From Desulfovibrio sp. (GTDB lineage Bacteria > Desulfobacterota > Desulfovibrionia > Desulfovibrionales > Desulfovibrionaceae), in the NCBI GenBank assembly GCA_017528345.1, contig JAFXOX010000051.1, positions 1 through 39,362 on the forward strand: a stretch of DNA of 39,362 nt, in the 5' to 3' direction. Positions within the stretch are counted from its first letter, which is position 1. Every line of letters starts with the position of its first letter. The position numbers and the translations under genes were made by a program. Below are positions 24,868-33,629 of the stretch, in pieces. The notes beneath the pieces are model-generated. The model worked only from the letters and a program-made list of their open reading frames with translations. It did no database searches and was not told where the DNA came from.

Positions 24868-25311
24868 CTATTCAAGCTCTAGGTGAAACAGACGTACCGC
24901 CAATGGCTGAACCTCACTGCCCCGACGTGCTGCGACAACAAAAAAATACTTGCGAGACGAGTTATCCGGCGGGCAAGGGCCACGGTAGCGGCCTGTAAAC
25001 GCGCCTTCTGGAATAATACCAGACCCGTCCGCTGGCCAGGAGCCTCCGCCCAACGACTTCTCTTCCTGGCCGTTCACCTCAAAGAGGCGAACATCATATA
25101 CCGTTGTTCCCTTGGGGGGATTCAAAATCTGTATTTCAGGCGAAATCACAGAGCAGCGGTGCATATCTTGAAAATGAACCGATACTTCCATTTGTTCCGA
25201 GACCTTGGCAGGGTCTCCAGATTCGTCGTCGCTCAAGACGCCACAGGCAGGTAATGCACATACAGCACAGCAAAATGCTGCTTTCGCCAAAATTCGCAGA
25301 ATGCGTTTCAT
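24868..25311 (-). CDS. PEBP-like (YbhB family) lipoprotein
   Basis: A 147-aa secreted lipoprotein. The signal peptide (MKRILRILAKAAFCCAVCA) ends in a lipobox LPAC with the lipidated cysteine C23. The mature part has the YRGPCPPDNSSRKYFFVVAA stretch, which resembles the GPCPP...H.Y.F core of phosphatidylethanolamine-binding/YbhB proteins, although the usual histidine of that motif reads Arg-Lys here. Function unknown; small-ligand binding is likely. I chose the ATG at 25311 instead of the in-frame ATG at 25368. The latter would place the hairpin leader element inside the coding region and spoil the signal peptide. The gene converges on the terminator at 24805-24847. Its leader carries one copy of the GGAGG-hairpin element. 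Confidence 0.72.
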   Translation of the reverse strand: MKRILRILAKAAFCCAVCALPACGVLSDDESGDPAKVSEQMEVSVHFQDMHRCSVISPEIQILNPPKGTTVYDVRLFEVNGQEEKSLGGGSWPADGSGIIPEGAFTGRYRGPCPPDNSSRKYFFVVAARRGSEVQPLAVRLFHLELE

Positions 25312-25366
25312 CAAATATTCAGCGTGGCAACCTCGGCCTTCAGGCCAAGGAGGAAACGCTGCCTCC
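25312..25366 (-). promoter_or_regulatory. GGAGG-hairpin leader element, copy A
   Basis: On the minus strand GGAGG (25366-25362) is followed at once by CAGCGT (25361-25356), an inner hairpin CCTTGGCC-TGAA-GGCCGAGG (25350-25331, 8 bp with one G-U), then ACGCTG (25325-25320) and 8 nt before the ATG. Folded, the GGAGG would stand 8 nt from the start codon. No other Shine-Dalgarno sequence is present in the 8-nt gap. Confidence 0.7.
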
Positions 25367-25431
25367 ATGTTTCATGTGTTAGTTCTTGTGGGAGAGAACC
25401 TTCCGCAAGCGAGCTTTCGCGCTCTCTTCTC

Positions 25432-25553
25432 GCCTATCATATTGGCTGGTAGACCCACAATGGGAACGTAGTCCCTGGAAAAGGGAAGCGGATCAACCAT
25501 TTCCTCAAGTTCTTGCTTGGGGAAGTCCCGCTCTTGCGGACTTGGTGATAGGC
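25432..25553. other. Candidate structured RNA of unknown family
   Basis: GCCTATCA (25432-25439) and TGATAGGC (25546-25553) form a perfect 8-bp closing stem. Inside are hairpins CCCA-CAA-TGGG (25454-25464), TCCC-N7-GGGA (25472-25486) and AAGTCC...GGACTT with an inner GC/GC (25523-25543). On the minus strand it would be part of the lipoprotein gene's leader. On the plus strand it lies upstream of the aminotransferase promoter. I could not match it to 6S RNA, SRP RNA or a known riboswitch. Confidence 0.4.
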
Positions 25554-25649
25554 TGTCACATCAGAAATTTCTTTTTCTTTTCTCGGTTAACTTTCTACTC
25601 AATTGTCTTGAAAAAAACAACAGTTTTTCCTCCGGCATCCTCTGAAAAA

Positions 25650-25678
25650 TTGTCATTCCCCCATCTGCGTGCTACATT
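25650..25678 (+). promoter_or_regulatory. Sigma70-type promoter of the aminotransferase gene
   Basis: TTGTCA (25650-25655), a 17-bp spacer and TACATT (25673-25678). It predicts a start near 25685 and a leader of about 155 nt that includes copy B of the GGAGG-hairpin element. Confidence 0.5.
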
Positions 25679-25783
25679 CACGAACAGTTTCACGCAGCCA
25701 ATCGCTGCAAACGCCCTTGTGCGCCTGCAGGCTACAAATGCCAAACGGCTGCGAGAATCATCGTCAACGTTTGAGAAAGAGAT

Positions 25784-25839
25784 GGAGGCAGCGTTTCCTC
25801 CTCTGTACGCATGCAGAGGTTTTACGCTGAATGAATGGT
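25784..25839 (+). promoter_or_regulatory. GGAGG-hairpin leader element, copy B
   Basis: GGAGG (25784-25788), CAGCGT (25789-25794), an inner hairpin CCTCTG-TACGCATG-CAGAGG (25800-25819), ACGCTG (25824-25829), then 10 nt to the ATG at 25840. The inner stem differs in sequence from copy A but stays paired. The spacing favours the ATG at 25840 over the in-frame ATG at 25831, which is 1 nt from the stem. Confidence 0.7.
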
Positions 25840-27033
25840 ATGAACGTACTTTCAGAAAGTGTTTCCGGCTATCTCAACAACGCCTCATGGATCAGACGGA
25901 TGTTTGAGGCCGGAGCCAAGCTTAAAGCGGAATATGGCAACGACAAGGTCCAGGACTTCAGCCTCGGCAATCCAGACCTGCCAGCCCCCAAAGAAGTCCG
26001 TGAAGGTCTCAGCCAATTTTTGGAACACGCCCACGAGCCCTTTGCCTTTGGCTACATGAACAATGCGGGTTTTCCCTGGCTGCGTGAAAAACTGGCCGCC
26101 TACCTCTCGGAAGAACAGGGTCTTGCCCTGAGTCAGGAGGATGTTTTGCTCAGTTGCGGAGCTGCAGGCGCCCTCAATGCCTTCCTGCGGGCCGTGATTG
26201 ATCCTGGCGATGAAATGCTCTGCTTTGCCCCCTATTTTGTGGAATACGGCTTTTATGTGGGCAACTTTGGTGGCAAGCTCAAGGCCGTCCAAACCAATAC
26301 GGACACCTTTGAACCTGATCTTCAGGCCCTTAAGGATGCCATTGGCCCAAAGACCAAAGTTGTGCTCATCAATAGCCCCAATAATCCCACAGGCGTTGTC
26401 TACAGCCTTGACCTCTTAACCAAGCTTTGTCAGCTGCTTGCGGAGCAGAGTCAGGCCATCGGTCATCCCATCTGGCTTGTCAGTGACGAACCCTACCGTT
26501 TTCTCGCCTACGACGGGGCAGTTGTGCCCTCGGTTCTGCCACTGTATCCTTACAGTATCTGCGTATCCTCATTTTCCAAGAATCTCTCGCTGCCTGGTGA
26601 GCGTATTGGCTATGCAGCGCTTTCCCCTGATCTCCCCGAAAAGGCACAGGTGATGGCTGCCCTTACCCTCACCAACCGCATTCTTGGCTACGTCAATCCG
26701 CCGGTCATCGGTCAGCAGATCATGGGCCATGCTCTGGGCAGCCATGTGGACAAACGTATCTACGAGCAGCGCCGCAAGGCCATGGCCGAAGTGCTGAGCA
26801 ATGCCGGCTACGAGTATCTCATGCCCAAGGGGGCCTTTTACTTCTTCCCCAAAGCCCCTGGCGGCGACGACGTGGCCTTCGTCAACAGGCTTGTCAAGGA
26901 ACTTGTATTGGCCGTGCCCGGATCAGGCTTTGGCCAGCCAGGATTCTTCCGCCTTGCCTTCTGCGTCGATGAAAGCGTTATTCGGGCGGCTGAGCCCGGC
27001 TTCAAGCGGGCAAGAGAAGCCTTCGCCAAATAG
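25840..27033 (+). CDS. Class I PLP-dependent aminotransferase
   Basis: A 397-aa fold-type I aminotransferase (aspartate/alanine/aromatic type) that moves amino groups between amino acids and keto acids in the cytoplasm. Visible signatures are the NSPNNPTGVVY motif, SDEPYR with the PLP-binding Asp and Tyr, the Schiff-base lysine in SSFSKNLSLPGERIGY, and the carboxylate-binding arginine region FFRLAFC near the C-terminus. The substrate cannot be read from sequence. A role in aromatic or alanine metabolism would fit the neighbouring aro genes. I chose ATG 25840 (MNVLSESVSGYL) over ATG 25831, because the leader hairpin would place the GGAGG 10 nt from the former and 1 nt from the latter. A hairpin with a T7 run follows the gene. 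Confidence 0.9.
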   Translation: MNVLSESVSGYLNNASWIRRMFEAGAKLKAEYGNDKVQDFSLGNPDLPAPKEVREGLSQFLEHAHEPFAFGYMNNAGFPWLREKLAAYLSEEQGLALSQEDVLLSCGAAGALNAFLRAVIDPGDEMLCFAPYFVEYGFYVGNFGGKLKAVQTNTDTFEPDLQALKDAIGPKTKVVLINSPNNPTGVVYSLDLLTKLCQLLAEQSQAIGHPIWLVSDEPYRFLAYDGAVVPSVLPLYPYSICVSSFSKNLSLPGERIGYAALSPDLPEKAQVMAALTLTNRILGYVNPPVIGQQIMGHALGSHVDKRIYEQRRKAMAEVLSNAGYEYLMPKGAFYFFPKAPGGDDVAFVNRLVKELVLAVPGSGFGQPGFFRLAFCVDESVIRAAEPGFKRAREAFAK

Positions 27034-27059
27034 CTGGATCGTAGAATTCCTCTCCCTTC

Positions 27060-27074
27060 TGGCACATTCTCTGC
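27060..27074 (+). promoter_or_regulatory. Sigma54 promoter of flgE
   Basis: TGGCACATTCTCTGC matches the -24/-12 consensus TGGCAC-N5-TTGC closely, with GG and GC at the required 10-nt spacing. The start of transcription is predicted near 27086, 47 bp before flgE. Flagellar hook genes are often under RpoN control. Confidence 0.7.
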
Positions 27075-27082
27075 AAAACATA

Positions 27083-27121
27083 GGGGGTATGGGAAAAAAC
27101 TTCCCATTCCCCTATTTTTTT
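27083..27121 (+). terminator. Hairpin with T7 between aminotransferase gene and flgE
   Basis: GGGGGTATGGGAA (27083-27095) pairs with TTCCCATTCCCC (27101-27112), with a small internal mismatch, followed by TATTTTTTT (27113-27121). It has the form of an intrinsic terminator for the aminotransferase gene. It lies downstream of the sigma54 box, with its left arm at the predicted start site. Confidence 0.7.
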
Positions 27122-27132
27122 GGAGGCCCGCC

Positions 27133-28629
27133 ATGCTCTCGTCTCTCTATATTGGTGCCACAGGCATGAAGTCGCTCAGTGATGGCATGAACGTCACAAG
27201 CAACAACCTGGCCAACTGCAGCACCATCGGCTTTAAGGCGCAGATGGCACTCTATTCTGATTTGATATACGAAGAGCAGGCAAATCCGGGCGAGTGGAAT
27301 TTTAATCAGGCCAATTCCATGGTCGCTGTTGGTCAGCACGGCATGGGTGTACGCGTGGATGAAATCGCAACCAAGTTCACCCAGGGAGGCTTGGAATCAA
27401 CCAATTCCGTGACGGATATGGCCATCATCGGCAAGGGCTATTTCGTCGTTCAAGATGCCTATGGTGGACAATTTTACACGAGAGCCGGTGATTTTAACAC
27501 AGACACCGATGGTATTCTGCGCAATCCCAATGGTCTCTCTCTGATGGGTTATGATCTCTCAAACAGCCAGGGAGGCGGAGAAAACGCATCTAAGCAGCTT
27601 GAAGCCATTAATATTGATAAGTTCAAGAGTGTTGATGCCAAGCCGACCACCTCTGTCTCCATCACAGATACCAATCTGGTTCCGTCTTCCAATGCCATTG
27701 AAGACGAAAACGCGCCCTATTTCAGCATGCTCACCGACTACGACGCCAGACGCGGCAATGCGGCTGCCAATTACAGCAATTCTCAGGCCATGACCCTCTA
27801 CGACGGCGAGGGGCAAGGCCACGATGTCGTTATCTATTATGATGGGTCAAATCAGACAAGTTCAGGCTCTGCTGTGGAATTTCTCATTGCCGATACCTCG
27901 GTGACCCCCACCAATGCTGGTGACGGTCTGCTGATGAGCGGCATCCTGCAGTTTGATCTCAAGGGGCAATTGGCAGGAATCGCCTGCTATACCCCCACAG
28001 AAGCCGGTAACAAGGATCTTGCCAACTGGACCACAGCCTCTCTCTCTGAAAATGGTCTGCCGCAGCTTTCGTTGAATGATTCAGCCGTTGCCATTGATTT
28101 TGGTCTTTCATCGACTTCAGGATCCTGGCGCTCCACCGGCACTGCCGCAGATGTTGGCACCGATCCAAGCAAGCTTTCCTTTATGGCTGATACAGAAAGC
28201 GCAAACCACGCCGTCACAGGCTACGCCAGCAGTCCCTTTGTCAGCTCTTCCATGCAGGATGGCTACGGCCAGGGGACCCTGAGTTTCTATGAAATCGGCA
28301 GTGACGGAGTTATCTCAGGCAATTTTTCCAATGGACAAAATATCGATCTCTGGCAAATTCCCCTGGCCCGTTTTGTGAGCGACGACGGCCTCAATCGCCA
28401 TGGTGACAATCTGTTCTCAGCAACCTCAGAAGCCGGTCAAATGGACCTGGGAGCCCCGGGTTCTGAAAACTACGGAACGGTTGCCGCCTATAAGATCGAA
28501 CAGTCCAATGTTGATGTTTCCAATGAAATGGTCAATATGATTATCACACAACGCGGCTTCCAATCTAATAGTAAGGTCGTTACAACATCTGACGAACTTT
28601 TAAAGACAGCCATTAACCTAAAGCGTTAG
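27133..28629 (+). CDS. flgE: Flagellar hook protein FlgE
   Basis: A 498-aa member of the FlgE/F/G rod-hook family that polymerises into the flagellar hook outside the cell. The N-terminal rod-hook motif is ATGMKSLSDGMNVTSNNLAN (about 9-28), followed by IGFK. The conserved ANSMVAVGQHGMGVRV block and the FlgE-type D1 region (DMAIIGKGYFVV) are present. The C-terminal heptad segment (QSNVDVSNEMVNMIITQRGF) closes the coiled coil. It has no signal peptide, as expected for type III export. GGAGG lies 6 nt before the ATG. It stands alone, without other structural flagellar genes, between amino-acid biosynthesis genes. Its sigma54 promoter and that of 37147 suggest a scattered flagellar regulon. Confidence 0.93.
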   Translation: MLSSLYIGATGMKSLSDGMNVTSNNLANCSTIGFKAQMALYSDLIYEEQANPGEWNFNQANSMVAVGQHGMGVRVDEIATKFTQGGLESTNSVTDMAIIGKGYFVVQDAYGGQFYTRAGDFNTDTDGILRNPNGLSLMGYDLSNSQGGGENASKQLEAINIDKFKSVDAKPTTSVSITDTNLVPSSNAIEDENAPYFSMLTDYDARRGNAAANYSNSQAMTLYDGEGQGHDVVIYYDGSNQTSSGSAVEFLIADTSVTPTNAGDGLLMSGILQFDLKGQLAGIACYTPTEAGNKDLANWTTASLSENGLPQLSLNDSAVAIDFGLSSTSGSWRSTGTAADVGTDPSKLSFMADTESANHAVTGYASSPFVSSSMQDGYGQGTLSFYEIGSDGVISGNFSNGQNIDLWQIPLARFVSDDGLNRHGDNLFSATSEAGQMDLGAPGSENYGTVAAYKIEQSNVDVSNEMVNMIITQRGFQSNSKVVTTSDELLKTAINLKR

Positions 28630-28926
28630 TATAATCAAGAATATGCTTTATAGGTTGAATTCTATATTTTGAATTACGATATCTAAAATAAATAACAGTA
28701 AAATATACCCAACCAAATAAGTTTTATTTTAGTATCAGCTTTTCAACTATGAATTCATAGAACTATCTTCTGATGATAAAGAATATTTACACATAATTTC
28801 ATAATTCGCAAATTATATTTGTTACAGAGAAACGAGTGTCTCCAGAGCGACACATGTCCCAACTATTCGTCAAGCCTTTTTTGTTTTTTCCTTGCCTAGG
28901 AGTGTTGTCTGCGTTATCCTTAGCCA
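28630..28926. other. AT-rich intergenic region before aroE
   Basis: About 300 bp that is much more AT-rich than the genes on both sides. It holds a small hairpin GTGTC-N8-GACAC (28836-28853). I see no convincing terminator for flgE and no clear promoter, but the aroE promoter should be here. Confidence 0.5.
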
Positions 28927-29769
28927 ATGCACAACCTAACCTTCCCCTTCCTACCCAAACGCTTGTATTGTGTGATAGGCTGGCCTCTTGACCAAAGCCT
29001 TTCTCCCTTGCTCCACAATACTGGCTTTCAAACATTGGGTCTTGACGCCATCTATCTGCAGATTCCTGTATCCGCACAGGATTTGCCCCGTTTTCTGGAC
29101 AGCGTCCGTCTTCTCCCCATTTCCGGCTGTTCTGTGACCATTCCCCATAAAACCGCCATTATTCCCTTCCTTGATAGCGTCAGTGATCGTGCTCAACAAA
29201 TCGGTGCGGTCAATACGCTCTACTGGCGCGATGAGAAGCTTGTGGGGGAAAATACCGATTGCACAGGTTTTCTTGCGCCCTTGGCAAATGTTGCTCTCAA
29301 CACAATGACGGTCCTTCTTCTTGGCGCAGGAGGTGCCGCCAGGGCCTGCCTGCGTGGTTTACAGGAGCGCCAGGCAAAAAACATCTTCATTGCAACACCG
29401 TCCAATACAAGGCAGATAGCTCTGGCTGAAGAATTTGCCGCAGAGCCAATCCTTTGGCAGGAACGCTATGACGTTCACGCAGATCTCATTGTCAATGCCA
29501 CACCTCTTGGCATGCACGGAAGCCACGAGCATGAGACGCCCTACGACTTTGCTCAAAGCTCCTGCCAGGCAAGTCTTGCCTATGATATTGTCTATAATCC
29601 CCGGGAAACGCGTTTTCTGCGTGAGGCGGCTCGCCACGGTCTTAGCTGCCTGTCTGGTCAAACCATGTTTTTCGAACAGGGAAATGCTCAGTTTCACCTC
29701 TGGACAGGGCAAAAGCTCCCCGAAGAAGCGCAGAATATCCTTCATCAAGCGCTCGCAAGAAAGGCATAA
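28927..29769 (+). CDS. aroE: Shikimate dehydrogenase
   Basis: A 280-aa NADPH-dependent enzyme that reduces 3-dehydroshikimate to shikimate. The substrate-binding SLSPLLHN motif, the catalytic lysine in VTIPHKTA, the aspartate in NTDCTGF and the nucleotide-binding LGAGGAARACL motif are all visible. The C-terminal YNPRETRFLREA and QGNAQF segments are typical. An in-frame TAG directly upstream fixes the ATG at 28927 as the earliest start, although its ribosome-binding site is weak. It forms a two-gene unit with aroQ, 8 bp downstream, which catalyses the preceding step. Confidence 0.95.
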   Translation: MHNLTFPFLPKRLYCVIGWPLDQSLSPLLHNTGFQTLGLDAIYLQIPVSAQDLPRFLDSVRLLPISGCSVTIPHKTAIIPFLDSVSDRAQQIGAVNTLYWRDEKLVGENTDCTGFLAPLANVALNTMTVLLLGAGGAARACLRGLQERQAKNIFIATPSNTRQIALAEEFAAEPILWQERYDVHADLIVNATPLGMHGSHEHETPYDFAQSSCQASLAYDIVYNPRETRFLREAARHGLSCLSGQTMFFEQGNAQFHLWTGQKLPEEAQNILHQALARKA

Positions 29770-29777
29770 GGATCATT

Positions 29778-30230
29778 ATGAAAATTCTTGTCCTCCACGG
29801 TGTCAATCTCAACATGTTTGGCAGACGCGATCCCAAACAGTATGGGACACAGACCCTGGATCAGATCAATGCAGCCCTTTTGGCACTAAGCCAGGAGTTA
29901 CATGTCACCCTTGAGACCTTTCAGACGAACTTTGAAGGTGAAATGGTCGAGCGAATACACGCTTGCCTTGATGAAGATATTGCCGCAGTTGTGATCAATG
30001 CAGGAGCCTGGACACACTCAAGCTACGCGCTGGCCGATGCGCTTGCCATACTGACCATACCGGTTGTGGAAGTTCATATGTCCAATATCCATGCACGGGA
30101 AAGTTTTCGTCACACCTCGCTTCTTTCGCCAGTGGTTTCAGGAAGTATTGCAGGTTTTGGCGTTGAGAGCTATCTTCTCGGACTTCGTGCAGCCTGTGCT
30201 CTGGCCCGCAAAGATCCCATTCTCGTCTAA
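29778..30230 (+). CDS. aroQ: Type II 3-dehydroquinate dehydratase
   Basis: A 150-aa type II dehydroquinase that dehydrates 3-dehydroquinate to 3-dehydroshikimate, the step before AroE. The flexible loop contains the catalytic Tyr (QYGTQTL). The INAGAWTHSSYAL segment and the active-site VEVHMSNIHARESFRH block are complete. The length matches the family (145-150 aa, a dodecamer). It sits 8 bp after aroE with an AAGGATC ribosome-binding site, so the two are probably cotranscribed. Confidence 0.96.
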   Translation: MKILVLHGVNLNMFGRRDPKQYGTQTLDQINAALLALSQELHVTLETFQTNFEGEMVERIHACLDEDIAAVVINAGAWTHSSYALADALAILTIPVVEVHMSNIHARESFRHTSLLSPVVSGSIAGFGVESYLLGLRAACALARKDPILV

Positions 30231-30260
30231 AAAGAGCATGCGACAGAAGCGTCTGTTTTC

Positions 30261-30288
30261 TTGACCTTTTGTAGAAAATGCCTATTTT
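30261..30288 (+). promoter_or_regulatory. Possible sigma70-type promoter of the HdeA-like gene
   Basis: TTGACC (30261-30266), a 16-bp spacer and TATTTT (30283-30288). It would give a leader of about 150 nt ending in copy C of the GGAGG-hairpin element. The leader also holds simple hairpins AGGGC-GGCTC-GCCCT (30297-30311) and CAAGCC-CTGCGA-GGCTTG (30359-30376). Confidence 0.4.
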
Positions 30289-30398
30289 TGGATCAAAGGG
30301 CGGCTCGCCCTGTATTTCCCAGAGCCTGAGGGCCTTTGTCATTCCCCTGCGTTTTGTCCAAGCCCTGCGAGGCTTGCTTGCAAATCCCCACGAGAAAT

Positions 30399-30443
30399 GG
30401 AGGCAGCGTTTTCTCTCCACGTGAGCCTTTACGCTGAAAACTG
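30399..30443 (+). promoter_or_regulatory. GGAGG-hairpin leader element, copy C
   Basis: GGAGG (30399-30403), CAGCGT (30404-30409), then ACGCTG (30431-30436) and 7 nt (AAAACTG) to the ATG at 30444. The inner hairpin is short (CTC/GAG, 30415-30425). Between the stem and the ATG there is no other Shine-Dalgarno sequence, so translation of the HdeA-like gene should depend on the distant GGAGG. Confidence 0.7.
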
Positions 30444-30980
30444 ATGAAACACATTCCCCTGTTCTTGCTACTGTTTTTGTGCATGGCGCAAAGTGTCCAG
30501 GCCGCAAGCGACAAGATCGATCCTGACAAGTATATCTGTGCCGAGTATCTGACAACAGTGAGTATTGAACATGCGCCGCCGCTCTTTGAAGGCCTGCAGA
30601 TCGACGGCTATGTGGCGGCCAAGACCAATGCCACCGTTGCCGATTCACGCATTCTGCCTTCCATGCTGCTTGAGGTGTATGCCCTTTGTCAATCTCAGCC
30701 TGAGGCCAGGGTCATGCCACTCTGGCAACAGGTGCGTTCACGCATGCCTGTCGCCAAAGACAGCCTCTGGCGTGCCGACAAAACCAGTTGTGCAGCCTAT
30801 AATGCCGATCCCAATGATGGCAGCGGCTTTGTCATCTGGCTGGACGGGTATATTCGTGGCAAACACAATAGCAACGCCTCGGTACTCAACAGCGACATAG
30901 ATCTCAATGCATTTTTTGAAGGCTGTAAAAAGACGCCCTCAGCGCTCATGCAGGATGTCATGCGCAAGTATGCGCATTAG
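30444..30980 (+). CDS. Periplasmic protein with two HdeA-like units
   Basis: A 178-aa exported protein. The signal peptide [20 protein letters not shown] ends at A20. The mature part has two similar halves: one beginning [20 protein letters not shown]...IDGYV, the other [23 protein letters not shown]...[11 protein letters not shown]. Each has a pair of cysteines and the GY and C patterns of HdeA/HdeB, small acid-stress chaperones of the periplasm that are normally single units of about 90 aa. The second half matches better than the first. The likely role is binding unfolded or acid-damaged proteins, which is inference. Four cysteines allow two disulfides. Its leader carries copy C of the hairpin element. 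secA follows after 23 bp. Confidence 0.65.
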   Translation: MKHIPLFLLLFLCMAQSVQAASDKIDPDKYICAEYLTTVSIEHAPPLFEGLQIDGYVAAKTNATVADSRILPSMLLEVYALCQSQPEARVMPLWQQVRSRMPVAKDSLWRADKTSCAAYNADPNDGSGFVIWLDGYIRGKHNSNASVLNSDIDLNAFFEGCKKTPSALMQDVMRKYAH

Positions 30981-31003
30981 AGAACGACTTTTCAGGGAAG
31001 CCC

Positions 31004-33562
31004 ATGTTTGCCTATCTTTTCAAAAAAATCTTTGGCAGCAAAAACGACCGCTACCTTCGCCGTCTGCGTCCGCTCATTGCCCGTATCAATGGGCTTGAAG
31101 CTGAGATGCAGGAGCTTTCGGACGCCGATTTTCCCAGCAGGATCGCTACCTATAAAGAAGATCTTGCCTCTGGCAAGACGAGCCTCGACGATCTTCTGCC
31201 CGAGGTTTTTGCCCTCGTGCGTGAAGCCTCAAAACGCGTGCTTGGCATGCGTCATTATGATGTCCAGCTCATTGGCGGTATTGTCCTGCACAAGGGCAAG
31301 ATCGCGGAAATGAAAACCGGTGAAGGCAAAACCCTTGTGGCAACCTTGCCTGTGGTGCTCAATGCCCTTTCGGGCAAGGGTGTGCACGTTGTGACTGTCA
31401 ACGACTATCTGGCCCGCCGTGACGCCGAATGGATGGGCAAGGTCTATGATTTTCTCGGGCTGACCACAGGCATCATCTACCATGACATGGATGATGAAGA
31501 GCGCAAGCAAGCGTATGCCTGCGACATCACCTACGGGACCAATAATGAATTTGGTTTCGACTATTTGCGCGACAATATGAAATTTTATTCGAATCAGCTC
31601 GTGCAGCGTGGCCACAACTACGCCATTGTCGACGAAGTGGACTCGATTCTCATCGACGAAGCGCGCACGCCGCTGATTATATCAGGCGCCTCTGACGAGG
31701 ATGTGGAGCAGTATGCAGCCATTGATGCCATTGTCCGCAAACTCGGCCCTGAGGATTATACCCTCGATGAAAAGGCCAAGGCTGCCATGCTGACAGATGC
31801 CGGTGTCGTTCGCTGTGAAGAGATGCTGCACATCGACAATCTATTTGATCCCGCTAATATCACAGCGCAGCACCACATTCAGCAGTCTCTTAGAGCACAC
31901 AAGCTTTTCAAGAAGGATGTTGACTACATCGTGCAGAACGATCAGGTCATCATCGTCGATGAGTTCACAGGTCGCCTGATGCATGGTCGCCGCTATTCAG
32001 ACGGCTTACATCAAGCTTTGGAGGCCAAGGAACACGTCACTGTCGCCGCCGAAAACCAGACCCTTGCCTCTATCACCTTCCAGAACTATTTCCGTCTCTA
32101 TGACAAACTCTCAGGCATGACAGGCACAGCCGATACGGAAGCTGTGGAATTCCAGCAGATCTACAATCTTGAGGTGGTGACCATTCCCACCAATATGCCC
32201 ATGATCCGCAAAGACCTGCCTGACCTGATCTACAGCACGCGTAGAGAAAAATTTGACGCCATCATCAATTCCATAGCCGAGCTCTACAAAAAACAGCAGC
32301 CTGTGCTTGTGGGCACCATTTCCATAGAAACAAGTGAAATGCTCTCAGCTCGCCTGAGCAAGCTCGGCATTCCTCACAGTGTGCTCAATGCCAAGCAACA
32401 CGCCAAAGAAGCCGAGATCGTGGCTCAGGCTGGACAAAGGGGCAAAGTGACCATTGCCACCAATATGGCAGGCCGTGGTACGGATATTGTCCTTGGAGAA
32501 GGGGTTGTGGAACTTGGCGGTCTGCATATTCTCGGAACAGAACGCCACGAGAGCCGCCGCATTGACAATCAGCTCAGAGGCCGTTCCGGTCGTCAGGGGG
32601 ATCCCGGATCCTCACGTTTTTATCTTTCCCTGGAAGATGATCTGATGCGTCTTTTCGGCTCTGACCGCATCAAGGGCATCATGAGTCGCCTTGGTCTGCG
32701 GGACGGTGAAGCCATTGAAAATGCCATGGTCACCCGTGCTGTCGAAAACGCCCAGAAACGCGTGGAAGCCCATCATTTTGAGATCCGTAAAACGCTGCTC
32801 GATTACGACAATGTCATGAATCAGCAGCGAGAAGTTATTTACAGTCTGAGACGTGACCTGATGGTTACCGAGGATGTTTCTGCTGTTGTCCATGAATTTA
32901 TGCAGGACATTCTCGATGTCACCTATGCCGAGATCGAAAAAGCCTCGGGTGAAGAGCAGGAAGCGGCCAAAGCCAATGTGCTCTCAACGCTTCAGAATGT
33001 CTTTACCATCAACCGAGTTCTCCCTGAAGGAGAAGACTGTCCTGACCGTGAGACAACTGAAGGGCTCGTAGACAAAATCCTGGAGGAGCTCAAGGCAGAA
33101 GCTGGAGAAAACTATCAGGAGATCCTTCGCTTTTTCCTCCTCGAGCAGCTTGACCGTTGCTGGAAAGAACATTTGCGCAATATGGACGCCCTGCGTGATG
33201 GCATCGGCCTGCGCGGCTATGGGCAGACAGATCCCAAGCAGGCGTATCAGCGTGAAGGTTTTGTCATGTTCCAGGATATGCTCTTCCGTATCCGCGAGGG
33301 GGTCATGCGCACCATTACGCGTGTGCATGTGGCCTATCAGCGCATGGAAGACGAAGAAACCGGTGAAACAGCTCTTGTTCAGGAGCAAAGTCTCAGACAT
33401 CGCCAAGAGCCGCAGAATCTTTCGTATTCCGGCGGTTCCCGAGACAGTTCTGAATCTTCGCCGCAAAAGCCGTACCGGGCCAAGGCTCAGGTAGGAAGAA
33501 ATGATCCCTGCCCCTGTGGCAGTGGGAAAAAATACAAAAAATGCTGCGGCCGCAACAAGTAG
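31004..33562 (+). CDS. secA: Preprotein translocase ATPase SecA
   Basis: This 852-aa motor ATPase drives proteins through SecYEG. Walker A is GEGKT (106-110), Walker B is [10 protein letters not shown] (about 209-218), and the TPLIISG segment follows. The helicase motif [11 protein letters not shown] and the [13 protein letters not shown] arginine-finger region are intact. The C-terminus carries a zinc-binding SecB-interaction motif, [16 protein letters not shown]. The length is normal for proteobacterial SecA (about 850-900 aa). It starts 23 bp after the HdeA-like gene with a weak GGGA ribosome-binding site. No terminator was found directly after it. Confidence 0.98.
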   Translation: MFAYLFKKIFGSKNDRYLRRLRPLIARINGLEAEMQELSDADFPSRIATYKEDLASGKTSLDDLLPEVFALVREASKRVLGMRHYDVQLIGGIVLHKGKIAEMKTGEGKTLVATLPVVLNALSGKGVHVVTVNDYLARRDAEWMGKVYDFLGLTTGIIYHDMDDEERKQAYACDITYGTNNEFGFDYLRDNMKFYSNQLVQRGHNYAIVDEVDSILIDEARTPLIISGASDEDVEQYAAIDAIVRKLGPEDYTLDEKAKAAMLTDAGVVRCEEMLHIDNLFDPANITAQHHIQQSLRAHKLFKKDVDYIVQNDQVIIVDEFTGRLMHGRRYSDGLHQALEAKEHVTVAAENQTLASITFQNYFRLYDKLSGMTGTADTEAVEFQQIYNLEVVTIPTNMPMIRKDLPDLIYSTRREKFDAIINSIAELYKKQQPVLVGTISIETSEMLSARLSKLGIPHSVLNAKQHAKEAEIVAQAGQRGKVTIATNMAGRGTDIVLGEGVVELGGLHILGTERHESRRIDNQLRGRSGRQGDPGSSRFYLSLEDDLMRLFGSDRIKGIMSRLGLRDGEAIENAMVTRAVENAQKRVEAHHFEIRKTLLDYDNVMNQQREVIYSLRRDLMVTEDVSAVVHEFMQDILDVTYAEIEKASGEEQEAAKANVLSTLQNVFTINRVLPEGEDCPDRETTEGLVDKILEELKAEAGENYQEILRFFLLEQLDRCWKEHLRNMDALRDGIGLRGYGQTDPKQAYQREGFVMFQDMLFRIREGVMRTITRVHVAYQRMEDEETGETALVQEQSLRHRQEPQNLSYSGGSRDSSESSPQKPYRAKAQVGRNDPCPCGSGKKYKKCCGRNK

Positions 33563-33629
33563 GCTGCAGAAAGCTCCTCACGACTAAGGCTACAGCCTAA
33601 GGGCTGGTAAGAACAACCATGGGAAATAC

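Noticed and set aside
25380..25560. 6S RNA, SRP RNA or known riboswitch
   Set aside because: The hairpins are serial, not one long bulged rod as in 6S RNA, and the conserved SRP and riboswitch core motifs are absent.
25386..25907. 173-codon plus-strand frame across the aminotransferase leader
   Set aside because: It runs through promoter, hairpins and into the aminotransferase gene in another frame, and its sequence has no protein-like pattern.
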